Shown here piece by piece: positions 25,105 through 34,498 of a DNA stretch of 64,000 nucleotides. The position numbers and the translations under genes are program-made. The notes below the pieces were generated by a model. That model did not search any database and was not told the DNA's origin. It saw only the letters and a list, made by a program, of their open reading frames with translations. The DNA is taken from positions 62,001-126,000 of the forward strand of contig NZ_FQTX01000003.1 in NCBI RefSeq assembly GCF_900129045.1, given 5' to 3'. Source of the stretch: Bifidobacterium merycicum DSM 6492. GTDB lineage: Bacteria > Actinomycetota > Actinomycetes > Actinomycetales > Bifidobacteriaceae. The number at the start of each line of letters is the position of its first letter. Position 1 is the stretch's first letter.

Positions 25105-27648
25105 TCAGTGCGCGATACCCATCACACCAAGGCACCAGGCGTTCTCGTAGGCGAGTTCCATCCACTGCTTGTACCGGCCGGAAATACCGCCATGCCCGGC
25201 CTCCACCTCGATCTTGGCGATGGCGTCGACGCCCGCGCCCTGCAGGCGGGCGAGCCATTTCAACGGTTCCACGTACAGCACGCGGGTGTCGTTCATCGAC
25301 GTGGTGATGAAAATCCTCGGGAAAACCTCCACGCGGGGATCGTCCGCAAGCTCCGGCGCGTTCTCATACGGCGTATACGACTTCATGTACCGGTACACCT
25401 CGGCGTCATGCAACGGATCGCCCCACTCATCCCATTCGGTGACGGTCAGCGGCAACGACGGATCGAGGATCGACGTCAACGCGTCCACGAACGGCACATC
25501 GGCCTCAATGCCCGCGAACCGTTCCGGCGCAAGATTCGCCACCGCGCCCATCAACAGGCCACCAGCAGAACCGCCATCGGCCACCGTGCGCGAAGGATTC
25601 GCCAACCCCGCATCCTGCAAGGCCGCGGTCGCGTCGACGAAATCCTCGAACGTATGTCTCTTGTTCAATCTTCTGCCCTGCTCATACCATGCACGGCCCA
25701 TTTCACCACCGCCACGGATATGCGGCACGGCGTACAGCACGCCACGGTCGAGCAGACTGATGCGCGCCACGGAGAAACCGGGATCGGAACTGATCTCGTA
25801 GGCGCCATACCCGGTGACGAACATCGCGGAATCGCAGGTCGGCACATCCCTGCGCCACACCAACGACACGGGGATGCGCTCGCCGTCGCGGGCCATGATC
25901 CACACGCGGCGTTCCATGTAATCACGCGGATTGAAGTCGCCGAGCACCGTGGCACGCTTGAGCAGGCGATCCTCGCCGGTGGCGGGGTCCACGTCATGCA
26001 GTTCGCCCGGTCTGGTGTAGCTGGAGAAGGAGTAGCGCATACGCGGCGTGTCATATGAGGGGTTGCCGCCCGCGCCGATGGAGTACAGCCTTCGCGTCTC
26101 GCCAGACATCGCGTCGGCGGTCGCGCCGTCCGACGAGGTCATCGCCTTGCGGGATGCGCCGTGCACCGCGCTGCCATTGCCTTGGGCGCGCACGAAATCG
26201 TCAATCGTCTCGGAGGCGTCGCGCACCGCATGGGGACCTGCGGTATCGTCCTCCATGCCGCCCACGGCATGCCAGACCGCGGCACGTTCCTCGTTCACCT
26301 CATCCACGGATTCGTCCACGTCCCAATCGTCCTCGAGCGCGGGAGGAACGAGTTCGGTGAACCGCCACGGGCGACGGGCGAGGAAGTCCTCCGCGGCATC
26401 CCGCTTGGTCATCACCGCAAGATGCGGCAGGCTTTCCGCGCGGTACGACATCGTCACGAAATTACGGTGGATGGCGATGCCTTCGATGCCCAGACCATGC
26501 GCCCCCTGCAGGATCGCCGGATTGCCGGGATTCGAATAGGCGGCTCCGATGGGTTTGGCCGAAGCGCCCGGCTCGACCTCATCACCCTGCTCGCACCCGT
26601 AGGGTGAGCCTGCGGCCACGCACACGCCCTCGCCCAAGCGGTACGGCGGTTCATGCCCGTGCATGTCGATGACGTCGATTTCGAAATTCGGGTTCAACGC
26701 GTTGTGGTACACCACCGCGACCGGAATATCGGAGCCGTTCTCGCCGGCGCCTTCGAAGCAGGCGAAGCTCACATCGTATTCCACGTCGTCTTCGCGCGGG
26801 ATGAACGCCTGGAATTCGCCTTCCGGGTCGTCGACCGGAAGCATAAGCACCTCCGTGGAGGTTTTCGATCCGGTGCCGATGACGATGCTGCGCTCGTCGA
26901 AGGACATCCCGACGCCCGCCCAGAAGCGTTCGTCATGCTCGCGGAACACTTCGACGTCGGATTCGACCGGCGTGCCCACGCGATGGCGGAACACCGCGCA
27001 TGGCCGCCAAGCGTCGTCGAGCACGGTGTAGAACACCCAATGCGCGTCGGGCGTGAAGCACGCCCCCGAAATACCTTCGAACACTTCCGGCAGTTCCTCG
27101 CCGGTGGCCAGGTCTCGGATGCGGAAATCATAGCGTTCGTCGCCTTCGACGTCCACGCCGTACAGCATCCAACGCCCGTCCTTGCTGATATCCATGCCGC
27201 CGATGCGGAAGAAATCATGGCCTTCGGATTCACGGTTCGCGTCGAATACGATCTGTTCGCCCGGCATGCCGCCCGGCTCGCCGCTTGCGTCCACCTGCGG
27301 CGGATCCCAGTCGTCCGGGCCGTCGATCGGCATGCGGCATTGCACCGCATACTGTTTGCCTTGCTGCGTGCGGGTGAAATACCAGTAGTCGTCCATGCGC
27401 GTCGGCACCGACATGTCGGTCTCCTGCACGTGGGATTTGAACTCCTCGAACAGGGTGTCGCGCAACGACGCCAATGGCTTGTTGCGTTCCTCGCACAAGC
27501 GGTTCTGCGCCGCCACGTAGTCGCGGACATCCTGCGACTGCTTGTCCCGCATCCACTCGTAGGGGTCGACGAACGTATCGCCGTGATGTTCCCGCCTGAA
27601 CGGCACCTGCTTCGCCATCGGCACGTCTCTGTTCCCGCTTTTGGTCAT
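25105..27648 (-). CDS. S9 family peptidase (oligopeptidase B-like)
   Basis: 847 aa from the ATG at 27648. A TACAAT -10 box ends 8 bases upstream, suggesting a near-leaderless mRNA. This cytoplasmic serine peptidase has a seven-bladed propeller (FVDPYEWMRDKQSQDVRDYV at the start) and a C-terminal alpha/beta-hydrolase domain with the nucleophile in ADGGSAGGLLMGAVAN and the catalytic His in VEAGHGGISGRY. It cleaves short peptides after basic residues in characterised relatives. It is about 150 residues longer than E. coli PtrB; acidic linkers such as ALEDDWDVDESVDEVNEERA look like insertions between blades. Confidence 0.92.
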   Translation of the reverse strand: MTKSGNRDVPMAKQVPFRREHHGDTFVDPYEWMRDKQSQDVRDYVAAQNRLCEERNKPLASLRDTLFEEFKSHVQETDMSVPTRMDDYWYFTRTQQGKQYAVQCRMPIDGPDDWDPPQVDASGEPGGMPGEQIVFDANRESEGHDFFRIGGMDISKDGRWMLYGVDVEGDERYDFRIRDLATGEELPEVFEGISGACFTPDAHWVFYTVLDDAWRPCAVFRHRVGTPVESDVEVFREHDERFWAGVGMSFDERSIVIGTGSKTSTEVLMLPVDDPEGEFQAFIPREDDVEYDVSFACFEGAGENGSDIPVAVVYHNALNPNFEIDVIDMHGHEPPYRLGEGVCVAAGSPYGCEQGDEVEPGASAKPIGAAYSNPGNPAILQGAHGLGIEGIAIHRNFVTMSYRAESLPHLAVMTKRDAAEDFLARRPWRFTELVPPALEDDWDVDESVDEVNEERAAVWHAVGGMEDDTAGPHAVRDASETIDDFVRAQGNGSAVHGASRKAMTSSDGATADAMSGETRRLYSIGAGGNPSYDTPRMRYSFSSYTRPGELHDVDPATGEDRLLKRATVLGDFNPRDYMERRVWIMARDGERIPVSLVWRRDVPTCDSAMFVTGYGAYEISSDPGFSVARISLLDRGVLYAVPHIRGGGEMGRAWYEQGRRLNKRHTFEDFVDATAALQDAGLANPSRTVADGGSAGGLLMGAVANLAPERFAGIEADVPFVDALTSILDPSLPLTVTEWDEWGDPLHDAEVYRYMKSYTPYENAPELADDPRVEVFPRIFITTSMNDTRVLYVEPLKWLARLQGAGVDAIAKIEVEAGHGGISGRYKQWMELAYENAWCLGVMGIAH

Positions 27649-27724
27649 AGCCGCCTATTGTACCGTTCCCCCACGGCCATGCCGTGGCGGCGCAATCCCC
27701 CGGCGCCGCCGGCGTGTCCGATTC

Positions 27725-28942
27725 CTACCGTTCGATATGCATGGCCAGATACGGGAGCATGGTTTTCATCAGGTTCACGCCCGTCGTGCCGACGAATACC
27801 GGCACGTCGGTGATCGGCATGGGCTGTGTGGCCGTCAGACCGGTGGTCATACCCAGCGGCGAGGTTTCGCGCGGCGTGAGCTGTCTGATTGCGATCGCGA
27901 GCACCCTGCCGGGGTACCGTCTGGCGATGGTGGCGTATGTGGTCGGGTCGCGCTGACCGTCATCGCCGACGAGGATGAACTTCATATCGGGGAAATCCGA
28001 CATGAGCTGTTCGGCGAATTCGAGCTTGTGCTGCGGGCCGGATGGGACGAAGCTCTTCGGCCTGGGATCGAGGTCGCGCAGCAGCAGCGGACCTTCGGGG
28101 AATCCGTGGTTGGCGATGAAATGACGAATCGACCCTTCGACGTTCCACGGCGACGTCGACAGGTAGAAGAACGGCGCATCAGGGAACAGGTCCGCGATCT
28201 TGTTGAACAGCACGCTCATGCCCGGCACGGAGCTGCGTTTGAACGGATCAAGGAACAGCAGGTTCCATGCGGCTTTCCACAACACCGGCGCCTGGGTGAT
28301 CATCACCGTATCGTCCACGTCGCTGATCACACCGATCTTCGCGGACGAAGGAATGGTGTACAGGCGTGATTTCACCGGTTTGCGGCCGTTCACCCGATAC
28401 GAGACCTGATGGACGCCCGGGTTGAGATGATAGTCGGCCAGCAGATCCAGATATCCGGAACGGTCGGAGATCGCGTATTCACTATCGATGTCCGGACTGT
28501 TGCCGGGCTTGTCGTAGGTTTCCCTATCGCCGACCTGAACGGTTTCCAGCGGCGTCTCGTCGATGCGGATCTTCACCTGCGTATGCGGAGCGGGAACGGT
28601 CAACATCCCCCGGATGCCCCTCGTCGCACGCCCGTATTCGCTGCGTTCCGGCGCATACACGGTACGGCAGATCAGACGCGAGAACTCCTCCGTGCCATAC
28701 CCGACATAAGGGTTGACGCGCGGGAACCAGTTGAGTTTCTTCGCGGCATGCGTGGCGAAATACGCCCAACATCCGAACGCCCCGGTCACCGCACGACGCG
28801 CCATGCGCACCAGAGGTGGCTTGACCTCGATACGCTCCCTGGCCGATGCGGCATCGAAGGTCGTGACCGCGTGCCGTGCCGGGATCGGCACAGTGGGCAT
28901 ATCGTCGGATCTGGAATCCGGGTTGCCTGCAGGCATGGTCAT
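27725..28942 (-). CDS. App1-domain (DUF2183) phosphatidate phosphatase-like protein
   Basis: 405 aa, with ATG at 28942 overlapping the gcvH stop in an ATGA junction, so translationally coupled. The HAD-type phosphatase core is visible as KIGVISDVDDTVMITQA (the DxDxT catalytic motif) followed by FFYLSTSPWN and FILVGDDGQRDPTTY. In yeast App1 this domain dephosphorylates phosphatidate; bacterial substrates are not known. An N-terminal region of about 190 residues is beta-rich. The coupling to gcvH has no obvious metabolic explanation. Confidence 0.88.
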   Translation of the reverse strand: MTMPAGNPDSRSDDMPTVPIPARHAVTTFDAASARERIEVKPPLVRMARRAVTGAFGCWAYFATHAAKKLNWFPRVNPYVGYGTEEFSRLICRTVYAPERSEYGRATRGIRGMLTVPAPHTQVKIRIDETPLETVQVGDRETYDKPGNSPDIDSEYAISDRSGYLDLLADYHLNPGVHQVSYRVNGRKPVKSRLYTIPSSAKIGVISDVDDTVMITQAPVLWKAAWNLLFLDPFKRSSVPGMSVLFNKIADLFPDAPFFYLSTSPWNVEGSIRHFIANHGFPEGPLLLRDLDPRPKSFVPSGPQHKLEFAEQLMSDFPDMKFILVGDDGQRDPTTYATIARRYPGRVLAIAIRQLTPRETSPLGMTTGLTATQPMPITDVPVFVGTTGVNLMKTMLPYLAMHIER

Positions 28943-29340
28943 CGAATAACCTTCGCGTATTCCTCGGCTGTCAGCAGCTCAGGCTCGTCATCCTCCAGCT
29001 CGATTTTGAACAGCCATCCCTCGCCGTACGGGTCACCGTTGATGACGCTGGGGTCGTCGCCCACCGCCTGGTTCACGTAGCGGATCGTGCCGGATACGGG
29101 GGCGATCAGCGGCTCGACGGCCTTGGAGGATTCAAGCTCGAACACCTCGTCACCGGCCTCGACATGCATGCCGGGTTCGGGCAGCTCGACGTACACGAGT
29201 TCGCCGAGCTGTTCGGCCGCATATTCGGTGATGCCGACCATCGCGGGATCCGCAGAGAGGTCGATCCACACGTGATCCTGCGAATATTCCAGATGATCCG
29301 GAATATCAAGGTTCAACGGCGTTTCCTGTGCTTCGCTCAT
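28939..29340 (-). CDS. gcvH: Glycine cleavage system H protein (lipoyl carrier)
   Basis: 133 aa from the ATG at 29340 (AGAGG 8 bases upstream). A lipoyl domain fills the protein, and the lipoylated Lys is in ELESSKAVEPL. H protein carries the aminomethyl group in glycine cleavage or acts as a lipoyl relay. No gcvP or gcvT lies nearby. The lipoate ligase at 21857-23080 is the likely modifying enzyme. Confidence 0.95.
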   Translation of the reverse strand: MSEAQETPLNLDIPDHLEYSQDHVWIDLSADPAMVGITEYAAEQLGELVYVELPEPGMHVEAGDEVFELESSKAVEPLIAPVSGTIRYVNQAVGDDPSVINGDPYGEGWLFKIELEDDEPELLTAEEYAKVIR

Positions 29341-29398
29341 GTCTTGCACCTCTCACAACAGATGGCGGATATCTGATTCGTCGGACGGTCTTCCGGAC

Positions 29399-31021
29399 TC
29401 AGCGGACGGCGCCGGAAGGCTGCGATCCGATCACCTGCACCAGCGTACCCTGGCCGCAGTGATCATAGATCCACTTGGAGTCTTCCTCGTACATGTTCAC
29501 GCAGCCGTGCGAACCGTAGTTGACCGGATCGCCGATCTTGATGCCGGTGTAATTCCAGGATGCGGTGTGGAATGCCACGCCGTCCTTCGTGAAGTAGCTC
29601 ACCCACTTCACGCCCGGCGACACGTACTGGCTGCCGTCGTCGTTGGTGCCGCGCATGGTCTGCACATCGTACCTGAGCCAGATGGTGAAGTTGCCATTAG
29701 GCGTCTCATGCTTGTTCGAACCGGTGCACACGGTGAAGGTCTTGACGGCCTGCTCGTTCTGGTACACGGTTGCGGTCTGGTTGGACTTGTCCACCACGAT
29801 GCGCCATTCGTTCTTCTTCTGCTTGACCTCGAACTTCTTGACGTCCGATTCCACCTGCAGGGTCGCGCCGTCGCCGGTCTTCAACGCGGCGAGCACCTGC
29901 GATGCGATGTTGTCGGTGTTCTTCACGGTCAGGCCGTTCACGCCGGCCGTGGCGGCCGCGAGGATGACCTTGCCGTTGTTGTCGACGATGTCCTCCTGGT
30001 TGACGACTTCCTGGTTGAGCTGCTGGGGCAGCGTGGCGGCGAGATATGTCTTGATCGCGGTGGCGTCGTAGTCGAGGGTGATCTGCCCCTGTGCCGGATC
30101 GCCGTTGGGCTTGATCCACTTGGCGACCTCGTCCACGGGAATCTCGAACTGCTTGGCGTCGCCGTTCGAGATGACGATCTTATTGGTCAGGCGACGATTG
30201 GCCTCATCGGCGGTCTTCTGCGCCGTTTCCAAGGTGATGGGCATGTCGACCTGCTTGTTGGTGATCTCCACCGTGGCACTGTTGCCGGGGTTCTTGATGG
30301 CCTGTCCCACGGCTTCGCTGACCGGCTGGACGTCGGGGGCGTCGCCTTCACGCCCTTCAGTGGCGACGAACGACTGGGAGTTCGCGTCATAGGCGATGGA
30401 GGAGGCCACGGCGCGTTCGCCATCGCTGATCAGTTTGGCGGACAGGAAGTTGCTCATCTCATAAGTGTTCACCTTTGCCGCAAGCTTGACGTCCTCATGA
30501 GTGAACGGGTTCAGTCTTCCGATATCCTGCAGGATGTTCGAGGATTTCTTGGCGTCCAGCAGATCCTTCACCGTCTGGTCGACATCCACGCTCACGCCGA
30601 GATCCTTCAACGTTGCGGACACCTGGCGGTCATGATCGCCTTTGACAACGATGGAGGAGCTTTCCACGGCCTTCTTCACCGTGGAGGTCAGCGCCGCGCG
30701 ATCCTGTCCGACGACCTTGACGGACCCGAAACGCACGCCCGGAGCTACGCGGTCGTTGTAATGCCAGCGGGCGGTGAAGAACATCGCGACGATCGCAACC
30801 AACAGTATGGCGATTGCAACCAGCAGGACGATCAGCCCCTTATGCGATTTCTTCTTCGCGCCGCCATCACCCCCCTCGGGGAATCCCGGGAAATCATCAG
30901 GCTCGGAGGGAGGGAAGCCACCCAATCCATCGACCCCCTGGACGGTGTTCGTACCCACCGGATTGATGACCGTGGTGTCGGCCATATCCTGCAGATACAC
31001 TTGCTCCGTATTCTTCGCCAT
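29399..31021 (-). CDS. L,D-transpeptidase (YkuD) with two peptidoglycan-binding-like domains
   Basis: 540 aa from the ATG at 31021 (AAGGGA 8 bases upstream). It has a cytoplasmic N-terminus of about 75 residues, one transmembrane helix (KGLIVLLVAIAILLVAIVAM) and an extracellular part containing repeated PG_binding_4-type regions. The C-terminal YkuD domain has SHGCVNMYEEDSKWIYD, where the Cys is the nucleophile that forms 3-3 cross-links. The genes on either side are unrelated. Confidence 0.93.
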   Translation of the reverse strand: MAKNTEQVYLQDMADTTVINPVGTNTVQGVDGLGGFPPSEPDDFPGFPEGGDGGAKKKSHKGLIVLLVAIAILLVAIVAMFFTARWHYNDRVAPGVRFGSVKVVGQDRAALTSTVKKAVESSSIVVKGDHDRQVSATLKDLGVSVDVDQTVKDLLDAKKSSNILQDIGRLNPFTHEDVKLAAKVNTYEMSNFLSAKLISDGERAVASSIAYDANSQSFVATEGREGDAPDVQPVSEAVGQAIKNPGNSATVEITNKQVDMPITLETAQKTADEANRRLTNKIVISNGDAKQFEIPVDEVAKWIKPNGDPAQGQITLDYDATAIKTYLAATLPQQLNQEVVNQEDIVDNNGKVILAAATAGVNGLTVKNTDNIASQVLAALKTGDGATLQVESDVKKFEVKQKKNEWRIVVDKSNQTATVYQNEQAVKTFTVCTGSNKHETPNGNFTIWLRYDVQTMRGTNDDGSQYVSPGVKWVSYFTKDGVAFHTASWNYTGIKIGDPVNYGSHGCVNMYEEDSKWIYDHCGQGTLVQVIGSQPSGAVR

Positions 31022-31160
31022 TATCGTAGTCCCTTGTTTTCCGTTTTCTTTTCTCTCTCGACGCAACTTTCAACGACTATACGACGACGTCACCCCATCA
31101 GGTGCCGTGAATGGTTGGAATCTCAGGCCTCCCGAATAATATAAAACCTGTTGCGCCGAT

Positions 31161-32279
31161 TCACCCAAGTTCGTGGCCCAGCCACTGCTCGATCATGTAT
31201 CTGGCTATGGTCGCCTTGCCCGGCGCACTGACGCGCCCCGTGATGATGGCAGCCGTGTAGTCGTCCCTCGTCATCCATTGCGCATCGACCGTTTCCGAAC
31301 CATCCACACGGATATCCGTGCCGAGCGCATGTGCCTTGAACGCCATCATCAGCGAAGCCGGGTACGGCCACGGCTGCGATCCGAGGTATTTGACTTCGCC
31401 CAGCGTGATGCCGGTCTCCTCCTTCGCCTCGCGGCGCACCGCATGTTCCAGGTTCTCACCGGCTTCCACGAATCCGGCAGACACCGAATACAGCGTGGGG
31501 TTGTTCCATGCCGCATTGTGCTGGACCAACAGGCGGTCGGCGGAATCGACCACGAGCGTGATCACCGCTGGTTCGATGCGCGGGAACAACAGTCTACCGC
31601 AATGCTCCTCGTCGGTGCACCGCTGCGCCCAACCACCCATGGCTGCCATGACGGGCGCCCCGCAGGCCGGGCAGCACCGCTGTCTGTTATGCCACACGCT
31701 CAGCGCCACCGCACTGGTGGCCTGACCGGCCTCACGGGCGTTGGCGTGTGGGGCGAAACCCCGCAGGTCCACCCAGTCGAACCACTGTTCCGCCTGTTGC
31801 AGGACATCAGCGCCGGTCTCCCCCGTCACGTTGTCGCCCTGTTCCGCGACGGGTCTACCGTAGCCCGAAAGCTGCCCGTCGACGGTGCCCCGATCCCCAT
31901 CGTTGCAATCGCCGTCGCCACTCGCGGCCACGACATGCGTGATATCCACCGCGACCACATGTCTGACGCCCTTGGCGCCGGAATATCCGCCGAGGAACAT
32001 GGCCACCGCCTGCGAGTGCCGTTCCAGGGCCTTCGCCACGTATGCGCCGGGTAATGCGGCCAGTCGCATCGACGCGTTCTCGTAATCGGCCATCGCGCCC
32101 TGCCCATGCGGCACCGCCACACGCCCGTCGCAGGTCAGCATGACCGTGGTGGCTGGCTCGGCCAATACCGTCCGCAGCAGGTCGGGTTTGCCACGACGTT
32201 CGGTCTCATAGTCGATATCGCCCTGCGCGAGGGGCAGGAAGGGAAGCACCTGGGTGAGTGCCAGCGGGTTCAACGCCAT
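31161..32279 (-). CDS. nudC: NAD(+) diphosphatase NudC (Nudix)
   Basis: 372 aa, with ATG at 32279 four bases after the stop of the upstream hydrolase gene. It hydrolyses NAD(H) and can decap NAD-capped RNA. The features in order are an N-terminal domain, a zinc ribbon (CCPACGAPVMAAMGGW...CTDEEHC), the Nudix box GFVEAGENLEHAVRREAKEE and the NudC-specific SQPWPYPASLMMAF motif. It ends just past the ldt promoter region. Confidence 0.94.
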   Translation of the reverse strand: MALNPLALTQVLPFLPLAQGDIDYETERRGKPDLLRTVLAEPATTVMLTCDGRVAVPHGQGAMADYENASMRLAALPGAYVAKALERHSQAVAMFLGGYSGAKGVRHVVAVDITHVVAASGDGDCNDGDRGTVDGQLSGYGRPVAEQGDNVTGETGADVLQQAEQWFDWVDLRGFAPHANAREAGQATSAVALSVWHNRQRCCPACGAPVMAAMGGWAQRCTDEEHCGRLLFPRIEPAVITLVVDSADRLLVQHNAAWNNPTLYSVSAGFVEAGENLEHAVRREAKEETGITLGEVKYLGSQPWPYPASLMMAFKAHALGTDIRVDGSETVDAQWMTRDDYTAAIITGRVSAPGKATIARYMIEQWLGHELG

Positions 32280-32282
32280 GAT

Positions 32283-33128
32283 TCAGTCCACTCTCCTCAT
32301 CAGATCGACCAAGGCGGCGGCCACCGTGTTCGGATGTTCGACGGCGCTGAAGTGGCCGCAATCGGGGATGGCGGTGAACGTCGCGTTTCCGCCGATACGC
32401 TCGGCAAGCGGCCCCATGACGCTCGGATTGCTGGTCGGATCAAGTTCGCCCGACACCACCGCCACCGGCACATCCATGCTTTCCGGCACGCCTGCCAGCT
32501 CCGGGCGGCCATACGTCATGCGCTGACGCCATGCGAGTCCCGCCGGATTCTGCTCCTCGATCCACGCGGTCATGCGGTCGATGAATTCCTGCGAACGTTT
32601 CACCGTGGAATCGTTCGGGCCGGCTTGGGCGAAATGCATGACCGGCTGCACCGAATCCGTGGATTCGCATGCATCGGATGTCTCCAGTCGCGCCTCACCG
32701 CCGACACCGTCGCTGGATGCCATGGTGTCGCACAGCGCGACACCGGCCACGGCTTCGGGATGGAGCCGGTACAGGTCGGTGACCAGATAGCCGCCCATGG
32801 ACAGTCCCACCCAGACGGCCTTGTCATACCCGGCTTCGCGCAGCATGGCCACGTACGATTCGACCATGCGGTCCAGCGCATCCGGATAGGAGCCGTTAGG
32901 TGCCCGGCGCCCGGATTGCGCGTCACTGGGAGCCGGCGAAAAGCCAGAACCCGGCATATCAGGCGCCCAGATGGCGAAATCGGGCAGTCCCGCCTCATCG
33001 GCGAGCGCGGCGATGCGTTCGGCACAGCGCTCCCACATGCGCCCGTCCACCGGGTAGGCGTTCGCGAGGATCAGCGGGGTGCTTGTGCCGTCGCCTTCGC
33101 GCAGCACGCGGTTGTGGATTTCGAACAT
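32283..33128 (-). CDS. Alpha/beta hydrolase
   Basis: 281 aa, with ATG at 33128. It shows the alpha/beta-hydrolase fold with the nucleophile Ser in VGLSMGGYLVTDLY, the acid Asp in SGELDPTSNP and the His in PDCGHFSAVEHP. The substrate is unknown; the family includes esterases and C-C hydrolases. It is upstream of nudC with a 4-base gap, so the two are probably co-translated. The 132 bases before its start are a low-complexity CGAAACG-type stretch. Confidence 0.88.
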   Translation of the reverse strand: MFEIHNRVLREGDGTSTPLILANAYPVDGRMWERCAERIAALADEAGLPDFAIWAPDMPGSGFSPAPSDAQSGRRAPNGSYPDALDRMVESYVAMLREAGYDKAVWVGLSMGGYLVTDLYRLHPEAVAGVALCDTMASSDGVGGEARLETSDACESTDSVQPVMHFAQAGPNDSTVKRSQEFIDRMTAWIEEQNPAGLAWRQRMTYGRPELAGVPESMDVPVAVVSGELDPTSNPSVMGPLAERIGGNATFTAIPDCGHFSAVEHPNTVAAALVDLMRRVD

Positions 33129-33260
33129 TCGTCGTCTCTTTCTCTTCGACTCTCTTCGACGTTTCGATGTCGTACCGTTTCGTTGTTTCAGCGTTTCAAC
33201 GCCGTGCCGCTTCGTTGTGTCGACGCCTCGGCGTTGCCGCAGCCAACCGGCTGAACGGTC

Positions 33261-33896
33261 TTAGATGCCGGCCCAGCGCAGCGCGGCACGGACGATGCCG
33301 CCATGGCAGTTGCCCATCTGCTGCAGGAACACGTCGATCTTCTCATCGTGGGGATCGAGCCATTCCACGTCCAACGTCTCGTCCTGCGGTCGGCAGTCGC
33401 CGGCGATGGGTACCACATAGCACAGGGCGATTGCGTGCTGCCTCGGATCGAAATATTCGCTTACGCCCGGCGTGGGGAAGAATTCGGCCACGGTGAAGGG
33501 TTGCGGACTGATCGGCAGCACCGGCAGGGCGATGTCGCCCAGATCCTTGGAAACGTTACGTGCGATGGCCTCGCGCAGTGTTTCGTGGAACAGCACTCTA
33601 CCCGAGATGAGCGCGCGTTCCACGGAACCGTCGTCGGTGACGTGCAGCAGCGAGCCGATCCGCGTGATGCGCCCGAACTCGTCCGTGCGCACAGGCACCA
33701 CGCAAACGTAGGCGATGGGCACCTCCCCGCGCACACGGTTGATCTCATCGGATCCGAGCCACCCCGGAGGATTGCCATGGCCGTTCCCGCGGATGAAATC
33801 CTCGGGAGTGACATGATCGAATTCCCCGCGGGCGCGGCCTGCGTCGAAATCGCCTTCCTCAGGCACTTCATCATTCATCACTGGCATACGTTTCAT
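33261..33896 (-). CDS. Nudix-like DUF4916 protein
   Basis: 211 aa, with ATG at 33896. It matches the actinobacterial DUF4916 (Nudix-fold) family: AYVCVVPVRTDEFGRITRIG begins the fold, and GRVLFHETLREAIARN is a degenerate Nudix box lacking the full REUXEE metal-binding set, so hydrolase activity is doubtful. The conserved ending is MGNCHGGIVRAALRWAGI. It is the upstream-most gene of the leftward group with the hydrolase and nudC. Confidence 0.8.
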   Translation of the reverse strand: MKRMPVMNDEVPEEGDFDAGRARGEFDHVTPEDFIRGNGHGNPPGWLGSDEINRVRGEVPIAYVCVVPVRTDEFGRITRIGSLLHVTDDGSVERALISGRVLFHETLREAIARNVSKDLGDIALPVLPISPQPFTVAEFFPTPGVSEYFDPRQHAIALCYVVPIAGDCRPQDETLDVEWLDPHDEKIDVFLQQMGNCHGGIVRAALRWAGI

Positions 33897-34005
33897 TATG
33901 GCGCGTTTTCCTGCGCGCCGCGTGTTCGCCCCTCGCTCAACGGTTGATTTCGCCGCGTATTGTGGGACACTGGAGAAGGTTTATCCATGCGCAAAGGAGT
34001 TTCCA

Positions 34006-34353
34006 ATGGCCACCATTCAGGTTTCCTCCGCCGATTTCGAGCGGACCATCACCGATAACGATCTGGTATTCGTCGATTTCTGGGCGACGTGGTGCGGACC
34101 GTGCCGCGCGTTCGGACCGATTTACGAGGCGGCCAGCGATAAGGCCGAGAACGCCGATGTCGTGTTCGCGAAGATCGACATCGACGCCAATCAGGATCTC
34201 GCCCAGGCGGCCGGCATCCAGGCGGTTCCGACCCTCATGGTGGTGAAGAAGGGACAGATCGTCTTCAAGCAGGCCGGTGCGCTGCAGGCCGCCGATCTGG
34301 ACGATCTGATCGAACAGGCCAAGAATCTCAAGGTCGAGGATCAGGAGGGCTGA
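34006..34353 (+). CDS. trxA: Thioredoxin
   Basis: 115 aa from the ATG at 34006 (AAAGGAGTTTCCA). It is a single thioredoxin domain with the redox pair in FWATWCGPCRAFGP and the cis-Pro in AVPTLMVVKKG. It reduces disulfides in the cytoplasm. It is monocistronic as far as can be seen, and the G5-domain gene follows after 145 bases on the same strand. Confidence 0.95.
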   Translation: MATIQVSSADFERTITDNDLVFVDFWATWCGPCRAFGPIYEAASDKAENADVVFAKIDIDANQDLAQAAGIQAVPTLMVVKKGQIVFKQAGALQAADLDDLIEQAKNLKVEDQEG

Positions 34354-34498
34354 TCCCCGTTTTCCGCGGTACGGCCCGGGCCTTTTCCGGCCGGCCGTTC
34401 CGCGTCGTTCGCATGCGCCCCATGCCCATGTACCTCTCTGTGACTATCATGGAGGAAGGTTGTGCGCCATGGAGGCACATTCATCGTTAAGGAGTAAG

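Noticed and set aside
24955..26058. Plus-strand frame opposite the S9 peptidase and leuB start
   Set aside because: Arg/His-rich antisense frame without any domain.
33261..33896. A fully active Nudix hydrolase call for the DUF4916 protein
   Set aside because: The Nudix box lacks the complete REUXEE metal-binding set, so only the fold is claimed.
34354..34498. ydaO (c-di-AMP) riboswitch before the G5/wall-hydrolase gene
   Set aside because: Such riboswitches often precede wall hydrolases in actinobacteria, but no matching conserved core or long leader structure was recognised here or before the NlpC and CHAP genes.
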